64,000 bases of DNA from Longimicrobium sp. (lineage in GTDB: Bacteria; Gemmatimonadota; Gemmatimonadetes; Longimicrobiales; Longimicrobiaceae), in the NCBI RefSeq assembly GCF_035474595.1, contig NZ_DATIND010000107.1:62001-126000 (forward strand), written 5' to 3'. The notes under the pieces were generated by a model, which was not told the origin of the DNA, ran no database searches, and saw nothing but the letters and a program-made list of their open reading frames with translations. Position numbers and translations under genes: made by a program. Shown one piece after another: positions 58,901 to 64,000 of this stretch (positions within the stretch are counted from its first letter, which is position 1; every line of letters starts with the position of its first letter).

Positions 58901-60064
58901 GTGAAGATCGGCATCACCTGCTATCCGACGTACGGCGGCTCGGGGGCCATCGCGACCGAGCTGGGGATCGCGCTGGCGGAGCGCGGCCACGAGATCCACT
59001 TCATCTCGTACGCCCAGCCCTTCCGGCTTCCCCACTTCATGGAGCGCGTGTTCTTCCATGAGGTGGAGATGGTCCACTACCCGCTGTTCGAGCACAACAA
59101 CTACTCGCTCGCGCTGGCGGCGGTGATGCACGAGGTGGCGCTGCGCGAGCGGCTGGACGTGCTGCACGTGCACTACGCCATCCCCCACGCCACCAGCGCC
59201 TGGATCGCCAAGGAGATGCTGGGCGACCGGCACCCGGTGAAGATCGTCACCACGCTGCACGGCACCGACATCACCCTGATCGGGCAGGAGCGCAACTTCT
59301 GGGAGATCACCCGCTTCTCCATCCAGAAGTCCGACGGGATCACCGCCGTTTCCGACTACCTGAAGCGCGAGACGGTAGACGCCTTCCGCGTGCCGGCCGA
59401 CACCATCGAGGTCATCCCCAACTTCGTGGACCCCGGCCTTTACTCGCGCGACCGCTATCCGTGCTGGAAGACGGCGTTCCTGCGCGACGGCGAGAAGCTG
59501 GTGCTGCACGTGTCCAACTTCCGCCCGGTGAAGCGGGTGCGCGACGTGGTGCGCGTCTTCGCGCGGCTCACGAAGGAAGTGCCCAGCCGCCTGGTGTTCA
59601 TCGGCGACGGGCCCGACCGGCCCGAGGCGGTGGACGAGGCGCGGATGCTGGGGATCACCGACCGCGTGGTGTTCCTGGGGAAGCAGGACTCGGTGGCCGA
59701 GATCATGGCCTGCGCCGACCTGCTCATCCTCCCGTCGCAGAACGAGTCGTTCGGCCTGGTGGCGCTGGAGGGGATGGCCAGCGGGGTGCCGGTGATCGCC
59801 TCGAACGCGGGCGGGCTGCCGGAGGTGGTGGACGACGGGGAGACGGGGTTCATGGCGCCGGTGGGCGACGTGGAGGCGATGGCCGACGGCGCCATCCACA
59901 TCCTGCGCGACCCCGAGACGTGGCGGCGGTTCAGCGCGGCGGCGCGAAGGAGCGCCACCGAGCGCTACGGCGTGGCCAGCATCATCCCGCGGTACGAGCG
60001 CTACTACGAGCGCATCGTGGCCGGCGCCCCCAGCGAGGAGCCGGCCCTGGTGCCCGCGGACTGA
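58901..60064 (+). CDS. bshA: N-acetyl-alpha-D-glucosaminyl L-malate synthase BshA
   Basis: 387 residues from GTG 58901. GT4 glycosyltransferase that makes GlcNAc-malate, the first step in bacillithiol synthesis. BshA hallmarks: MKIGITCYPTYGGSGAIATE, HFISYAQPFRLPHFMERVFF, HVHYAIPHATSAWIAKEML, VTTLHGTDITLIG and DADLL-like CADLLILPSQNESFGLVALE (E-x7-E catalytic pair), then SNAGGLPEVVDDG. The YPTYGGSG and HYAIPHA motifs separate it from general GT4 enzymes. Strong evidence that the organism makes bacillithiol; bshB and bshC are not in the window. Confidence 0.94.
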   Translation: MKIGITCYPTYGGSGAIATELGIALAERGHEIHFISYAQPFRLPHFMERVFFHEVEMVHYPLFEHNNYSLALAAVMHEVALRERLDVLHVHYAIPHATSAWIAKEMLGDRHPVKIVTTLHGTDITLIGQERNFWEITRFSIQKSDGITAVSDYLKRETVDAFRVPADTIEVIPNFVDPGLYSRDRYPCWKTAFLRDGEKLVLHVSNFRPVKRVRDVVRVFARLTKEVPSRLVFIGDGPDRPEAVDEARMLGITDRVVFLGKQDSVAEIMACADLLILPSQNESFGLVALEGMASGVPVIASNAGGLPEVVDDGETGFMAPVGDVEAMADGAIHILRDPETWRRFSAAARRSATERYGVASIIPRYERYYERIVAGAPSEEPALVPAD

Positions 60065-60073
60065 CGTCCGCGC

Positions 60074-60586
60074 TCACGAGCAGGTGGTGAGCGTCAGCGC
60101 GCACTGCGAGGCCGCGTCCAGCCAGCCGGTGAGGTTGGCCACCTGCACGCGGGCCCAGTCTCCCCGGCACCCCAGCAGCGTCACCTGCGTGGGGTTCAGC
60201 CGGCTGACGACCGGGCTTCCGCTGCGCGGCTCGCGGTAGAGCCGCACGGGATGGTTCTCGCTGGTGCTGGTCCCCAGCTTCTGCGCGAACACCCATCCCG
60301 GACCGCGCCAGAAGATCCCCTCCTCGGCCGACGCGTTGCGCACGCGCAGCCACTGCCCGCTGGCACCCGTCACTTCCACGTAGTCGTTCAGGTGCAGCCG
60401 CGTGACCACGCGCGACCCCGTACCCGGCCCGGCACGCACGTTCAGCCCGCGCGGGTCGGGGTCGATCACGTACGCGCCGATGCTGCACGGCGTGACCGTC
60501 TGCGCGGCGCGGGCGGCGGGCGAAGGCGCGGCGGCCAGGAGCGGGAGGGTGAGGAGGAGTGCGGCGGTGCGGGGGAGTGCGGCCAT
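60074..60586 (-). CDS. Secreted bacterial-SH3 domain protein
   Basis: 170 residues. Signal peptide MAALPRTAALLLTLPLLAAA then PSPAARA. Two SH3b-like repeats: GLNVRAGPGTGSRVVTRLHL (N-V-R-x-G-P-G-T) and VRLYREPRSGSPVVSRLNPT. Cysteines near start and end (PCSIGAY; LGCRGDW; SQCALTLTTCS) suggest disulfides. SH3b units usually bind cell-wall or matrix. AGGAGACCCGC precedes ATG 60586. Convergent with bshA (stops nine bases apart). Confidence 0.85.
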   Translation of the reverse strand: MAALPRTAALLLTLPLLAAAPSPAARAAQTVTPCSIGAYVIDPDPRGLNVRAGPGTGSRVVTRLHLNDYVEVTGASGQWLRVRNASAEEGIFWRGPGWVFAQKLGTSTSENHPVRLYREPRSGSPVVSRLNPTQVTLLGCRGDWARVQVANLTGWLDAASQCALTLTTCS

Positions 60587-60764
60587 GCGGGTCTCCTGGA
60601 AGGGGTGAGCGGGTCGGCACTGCGGAGCTGGAACAGATGATGAGCCGCGAGCGCGGTCGCAAGCCCCGGATGCGTCTCCCACGCGTCTGGCGCGCACCGG
60701 GCTCGCGGCGCAGTTTTGTGGCCCTCCCGCGAACTGGCGCGCCGCGGGTTCGTCTCGCACCGAT

Positions 60765-60816
60765 GAAGTCCGCGAAGGCGGACTACGTGCCGTTGTAGCC
60801 GCGACTTCAGTCGCAT
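60765..60816. repeat. H-family repeat, single unit, inverted
   Basis: AGTCCGC-GAAG-GCGGACT stem, TACGTGCCGTTGTAGCC link, GCGACTTCAGTCGC stem. Same unit as 51559 on the other strand. Rest of 60587-60868 shows no gene. Confidence 0.7.
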
Positions 60817-60868
60817 TTTCGTGCCCCTTCCGCACGACGCATCCGGATCACCCTGCGACCTGACGCGC

Positions 60869-61726
60869 ATGCCGCTGCCGCCCGAAGCGCTGAGCCTGAT
60901 CGACGCCGCCCTGGCCGAGGACGTGGGGCCGGGGGATTTCACCACGCTCTGGACCGTTCCCGCCGAGCGGCGCGCGGTCGCGCGGATCGTCGCCAAGGCG
61001 CGGGGGGTGATCGCGGGGATGGAAGTCGCCGCCGAGGTCTTCCGCCGCGTCGATTCCTCGCTCGCCGTCGAGGTGACCGCGGGGGATGGGACCGCCGTCG
61101 CACCGGGGGACGAGGTGATGCGCATCTCCGGCTCCGCGGCGTCGATCCTGACGGCGGAGCGGACGGCGCTGAACTTCCTGCAGCAGCTCTCCGGCGTGGC
61201 CACGCTGACGCGCGTGTACGTGGACGCGATCGCCGGCACCGGCGCGCGGGTGATCGACACGCGCAAGACCACGCCGGGGATGCGGCGGCTGGAGAAGGCG
61301 GCCGTGGTCGCGGGCGGCGGCGCCAACCACCGCGTGGGGCTGTTCGACATGGTGATGATCAAGGACAACCACATCGCCGCGGCGGGAGGGATCACCGCGG
61401 CGGTGCGGGCCGTGCGCGCTCGGAACGACCGCGGCCTGCGCGTGGAGGTGGAGACGACGAATCTCGACGAGGTGCGCGAGGCGCTGGCCGTGGGAGTCGA
61501 CCGCATCATGTTCGACAACATGACGCCGGAGATGATGGGCGATGCCGTCGCCCTCGTCCGCGCCGCGGGGGATGCGCGGCCGGAGACGGAGGCGTCCGGC
61601 GGGATCACGCTGGAGACGATCCGCGGCTACGCGGAGACGGGGGTGGACTTCATCTCCGTGGGCGCGCTGACGCACTCTGCTCCCGCGCTGGACCTGTCGC
61701 TGCGGCTGGAGGCGGCGGGCGCGTGA
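60869..61726 (+). CDS. nadC: Nicotinate-nucleotide pyrophosphorylase (carboxylating)
   Basis: 285 residues. Converts quinolinate and PRPP to nicotinate mononucleotide in NAD synthesis. Motifs: IDAALAEDVGPGDFTTLWTV, AERTALNFLQQLSGVATLT, VIDTRKTTPGMRRLEKAAV, ANHRVGLFDMVMIKDNHIAA and GVDFISVGALTHSAPALDLS. All QPRTase signatures are present. ATG 60869 (MPLPPEALSLIDAAL); an earlier in-frame ATG at 60821 adds 16 residues of no family resemblance. The stop overlaps the birA start (GTGA). Confidence 0.95.
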   Translation: MPLPPEALSLIDAALAEDVGPGDFTTLWTVPAERRAVARIVAKARGVIAGMEVAAEVFRRVDSSLAVEVTAGDGTAVAPGDEVMRISGSAASILTAERTALNFLQQLSGVATLTRVYVDAIAGTGARVIDTRKTTPGMRRLEKAAVVAGGGANHRVGLFDMVMIKDNHIAAAGGITAAVRAVRARNDRGLRVEVETTNLDEVREALAVGVDRIMFDNMTPEMMGDAVALVRAAGDARPETEASGGITLETIRGYAETGVDFISVGALTHSAPALDLSLRLEAAGA

Positions 61727-62541
61727 TCGAGCGGCGGGCGGAGCGGTGGGAGGGCGCCACCGCGGCGGAGCTGGCGGCGCGCTGGGGGCTTCCCGCGGTG
61801 CACCTGTTCGAGCGCGCGGGGTCCACCAACGACGTCGCTCGCGCTCTGGCCGAGGAGGGCGCGCCCGCGGGGACGGCGGTGCTGGCGGAGGAGCAGGTGG
61901 CGGGGCGCGGGCGCGGCGGGAAGGGATGGCAGTCGCCGCCGGGGCTGGGCGTGTGGCTCTCGGTCGTGCTGCGGCCGCCGTCGCTCGCCGCGCCGGGGCT
62001 GCTGCCGATCCTGGTCGGGCTCGCGGCGGCGGAGGCGCTGGACGCGTTCGTCCGCCCCGCGCGGGTGGCGATCAAGTGGCCCAACGACCTGCAGCTGGCC
62101 GGGCGCAAGCTGGCCGGCATCCTCTGCGAGGGAAGCTGGGATTCGGGCGTTCCCGGCCACGTGGTCGCGGGGATCGGCATCAACGTGCTCCATTCGACCG
62201 GCGACTTCGCGCCGGAGCTGCGGGAGAGCGCGACCTCGCTGCGCATCGCGTCCGGGTGGATGCCGCCGCGCGCGGACGTGGCGGGCGCCGTCGCCGGGTC
62301 CATCTTCCGCCGCGTCGCGGAGCCGCCCGCGGAGCTCGGCGGCGCGCTCCTCGAGGCGCTGGGCTCGCGCGACGCGCTCCTGGGTCGCCGCATCCACGTC
62401 ACCGGCGCGGACGCGCTCACGGGCACGGCGATGGGCATCACCCCCGCCGGCGCGCTCCTCGTCCGCACGCCATCAGGCGCGCTGAAGACGGTCCGGTCGG
62501 GCACCGTTCGATTGGCGGAAACAGCGGCGGCGCCGGAGTGA
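61723..62541 (+). CDS. birA: Biotin-[acetyl-CoA-carboxylase] ligase, no HTH domain
   Basis: 272 residues from GTG 61723, overlapping nadC by four bases. Attaches biotin to carboxylase BCCP. HLFERAGSTNDVARALAEEG, EEQVAGRGRGGKGWQSPPG (biotin/AMP loop) and VAIKWPNDLQLAGRKLAGIL (biotin binding, Lys) and GIGINVLHS are BirA motifs. There is no N-terminal helix-turn-helix, so it is a group I enzyme, not a repressor. The C-terminal cap (GRRIHVTGADALTGTAMGIT) is complete. Coupled to nadC, a common arrangement with coaX/pan genes in other bacteria (not seen here). Confidence 0.95.
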   Translation: MIERRAERWEGATAAELAARWGLPAVHLFERAGSTNDVARALAEEGAPAGTAVLAEEQVAGRGRGGKGWQSPPGLGVWLSVVLRPPSLAAPGLLPILVGLAAAEALDAFVRPARVAIKWPNDLQLAGRKLAGILCEGSWDSGVPGHVVAGIGINVLHSTGDFAPELRESATSLRIASGWMPPRADVAGAVAGSIFRRVAEPPAELGGALLEALGSRDALLGRRIHVTGADALTGTAMGITPAGALLVRTPSGALKTVRSGTVRLAETAAAPE

Positions 62542-62557
62542 TCCTCCGGCGCCGCCG
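62525..62557 (+). terminator. Terminator after birA
   Basis: CGGCGGCGCCGGA-GTGATC-CTCCGGCGCCGCCG; the birA stop codon TGA is within its loop. Followed by TGTTCCCTC. Confidence 0.85.
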
Positions 62558-62620
62558 TGTTCCCTCTCCCCGAATCTCCCGGAATCTCCGAATTTCCCGG
62601 AATCCGTGAATCCCCCCGCG

Positions 62621-62873
62621 GACGTCATCCTGAGGCCGACCACGCTGCAACCCCGTTTCTGCACAACTGTTTGCAGGCCGAAGGATCTATAGCCTGTTTC
62701 GCACGCCAGCCAGGATTTCTCACGAATTTTCTTTCGCGTCCGCCATCATCATGCGATCAGGGCGAACACTCGACGCGACTCACCGGCTGACGTGCGAGAC
62801 GATTATAGATCCTTCGGCCTGCAACCGCTTGCGTGAAGAAAGCTTGCGGTGTGGCCGGCCTCAGGATGACGTC
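62621..62873. repeat. A-family repeat, inverted doublet, entering a gene
   Basis: Complete doublet: GACGTCATCCTGAGGCCGAC at the left, GCAGGCCGAAGGATCTATAG / TATAGATCCTTCGGCCTGC inside, GTGGCCGGCCTCAGGATGAC at the right. On the minus strand its right half is read as DVILRPATP plus further residues at the C-terminus of the gene at 62757. Confidence 0.85.
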
Positions 62874-63656
62874 GGCCGGTGAACGCCAGCCTCTCGGCGG
62901 ATTCGGCTCACTCGCCCGCGAGGAGCGGCCAGGGCTGGTGTTGTTGCGCGAGGCCCAGTCCAGGAACCAGCGCGTGTAGACCCGGACCTGCGCGCCGCCG
63001 CCGTACACCTCCACCCGCGCCACGTCCTCGGGCCGGTAGGTGGAGAGCACGTCCAGCCCCACGCCCCACCGCACCTCGTCCACGTAGACGACCGGCACCG
63101 CCGCCCGGCCGCGCACGATCACGCAGTCGTTGCGGGTGAGCCCGCCGCCGGATCCGCTGCACGGCAGGCGGTGCAGCCCCGCGCGCACCTCCAGGAAATC
63201 GCGCATGTCGCTGGACGCCGAGGCGGCCAGGTCGCGCTCGGTCAGCAGCCGCACGCTGCTTCCGTAGGAGCGCCGGCGCGACTCGAAGCGGCTGACCGTG
63301 GCGTTGATTGCGGCAAGGCGCACCGGGTCGCGCTTCAGCGGCAGCGCCACGCCGCTCGCGCCGCCCGCGGCCACCGCGACCGTCGCCGCCGAGGTGCCGT
63401 ACCCCATCGCCGAGCCCCACACCACGCGGTCGCCCACGGGAACGCGGAAGAGGGTGAAGCGCCCCTGCGCGTCCGACATCACCTCGTGGTCGTCGTCGCC
63501 CACGCGGACCAGCGCGCCGGCGACCGGCTGTCCGCTGTCCGCGTCGGTGACCTGTCCGCTGACGGTGACACGCTGGGCGGCCAGCGGCGCGGCGGCGAGC
63601 GCCACGACCGCGACGGCGGCCGCGCAAGCGATTCTGTGCCAGGGAGATGCGTTCAT
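62757..63656 (-). CDS. Carboxypeptidase-regulatory-like / TonB-plug-like secreted protein, C-terminus repeat-derived
   Basis: 299 residues. Signal [20 protein letters not shown] then AAQ. Residues about 30-115 are a CarboxypepD_reg-like beta-sandwich ([40 protein letters not shown]); about 125-235 is a TonB plug-like domain ([57 protein letters not shown]). No beta-barrel follows, so it is not a full receptor. The last ~45 residues (from about [13 protein letters not shown], then RPATP) are encoded by the A-family doublet at 62621-62873: an original stop seems lost and replaced by the first in-frame stop inside the repeat. Confidence 0.8.
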   Translation of the reverse strand: MNASPWHRIACAAAVAVVALAAAPLAAQRVTVSGQVTDADSGQPVAGALVRVGDDDHEVMSDAQGRFTLFRVPVGDRVVWGSAMGYGTSAATVAVAAGGASGVALPLKRDPVRLAAINATVSRFESRRRSYGSSVRLLTERDLAASASSDMRDFLEVRAGLHRLPCSGSGGGLTRNDCVIVRGRAAVPVVYVDEVRWGVGLDVLSTYRPEDVARVEVYGGGAQVRVYTRWFLDWASRNNTSPGRSSRASEPNPPRGWRSPADVILRPATPQAFFTQAVAGRRIYNRLARQPVSRVECSP

Positions 63657-63790
63657 GGCCGGGGTCGGTGCGGGGTTGGCCTGCGCGATCGGGTGGCTGG
63701 ATGAACCTGCACGGCGCGTTCCGGTTGCGCGGCGCTCCGCGGAGGATACGTTTCGGCGCCGCACCTGGGTTCACGACTTCGAGCAGACGA

Positions 63791-64000
63791 ATGAGCTTCC
63801 GCATCTCGGGCGACGTGCGCGTCCCCGGCGACAAGTCGGTCACGCACCGCGCGCTGATGTTCGCCGCCGCGGCCCAGGGCGAGAGCCGGCTGAGCGGCCT
63901 TCTCCCCGGCGAGGACTGCCGGAGCACCGCCGCGGTCCTCCGCGCGCTCGGCTGCGACGTTCCCCCGCCGCCCGCGGACGGGAGCGAGATCGTGGTGCGC
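63791..64000 (+). CDS. aroA: 3-phosphoshikimate 1-carboxyvinyltransferase (EPSP synthase), 5' fragment
   Basis: Runs off the right edge; the first 70 codons are visible. [20 protein letters not shown], then [20 protein letters not shown] and [14 protein letters not shown], show the EPSP synthase N-terminus: conserved GDKS (shikimate/phosphate Lys-Ser), [TS]-H-R-A and the L-x-S-x-D-[CVT]-x-x-[ST] segment. Sixth step of the shikimate pathway; joins shikimate-3-phosphate and PEP. ATG 63791 is 134 bases from the divergent neighbour's start. Nothing else can be said without the rest. Confidence 0.9.
   Translation, partial: MSFRISGDVRVPGDKSVTHRALMFAAAAQGESRLSGLLPGEDCRSTAAVLRALGCDVPPPPADGSEIVVR

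Overview
The window is a very GC-rich, gene-dense bacterial chromosome segment. It has no rRNA, no tRNA that I could recognise, no phage block, no insertion sequence with a transposase and no CRISPR array. Many lipoproteins, a TonB-plug-like protein, a Tat-exported TldD homologue, a bacillithiol glycosyltransferase (BshA), a short HisG with HisZ, and several small Gemmatimonadota-style hypotheticals together suggest a Gemmatimonadota bacterium close to Longimicrobium. That placement is inference from gene content, not from a marker gene.

Layout. 1-5 kb: histidine biosynthesis (5' end of hisI facing left; hisZ-hisG-hisD facing right) and a trehalose-6-phosphatase. 5-13 kb: small secreted or unknown proteins, pyrD with an alpha/beta hydrolase, a DUF2235 protein, a peptidoglycan amidase, a creatininase-family protein. 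13.5-20 kb: a divergent FtsH, then a thiolase and a 3-hydroxyacyl-CoA dehydrogenase for acyl-CoA metabolism. 20-30 kb: nucleotide-kinase-like protein, nitrilase-superfamily amidohydrolase, and a membrane protein overlapping a three-module cell-wall lytic enzyme. 29-45 kb: exported adenosine deaminase, class A beta-lactamase, an unusual cNMP/thioredoxin-fold/flavoprotein fusion, an HU protein, two radical SAM proteins, a Uma2 nuclease, an SGNH hydrolase. 45.7-46.6 kb: a HigBA-like toxin-antitoxin pair in an AT-richer island. 46.7-64 kb: TldD, secD-secF, tatD, a DUF4365-like pair, mutL, miaA, bshA, nadC-birA, a TonB-plug-like protein, and the 5' end of aroA.

Two layers lie over this housekeeping set. 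First, five unlinked single-gene units (15872, 20241, 23200, 33608, 52617) encode small peptides that share a leader-like N-terminus (KLxLxxxxLxVxSF, then 9-10 residues, then GTV) followed by hypervariable Cys-rich cores. The longest is a ladder of Ser/Thr-Cys every four residues. Each gene has its own downstream hairpin and none has a modification enzyme beside it. They look like orphan RiPP (lanthipeptide-like) precursors served in trans. Second, the intergenic space is filled with three repeat families. Family A has 'GACGTCATCCTGAGG' termini and occurs as halves and inverted doublets. Family H is a hairpin-link-hairpin unit whose stems vary but stay palindromic, again as singles and inverted doublets. 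Family D is a short AGTRCGGA tandem that is pyrimidine-rich before genes and purine-rich after genes.

A clear evolutionary scar sits at 53132-53272. It is a small in-frame chimera of the first ~26 codons of mutL and the last ~20 codons of tatD, exactly the junction expected from a tandem duplication of the tatD-mutL interval. The second copy of that interval now carries the less GC-rich DUF4365-like gene pair.
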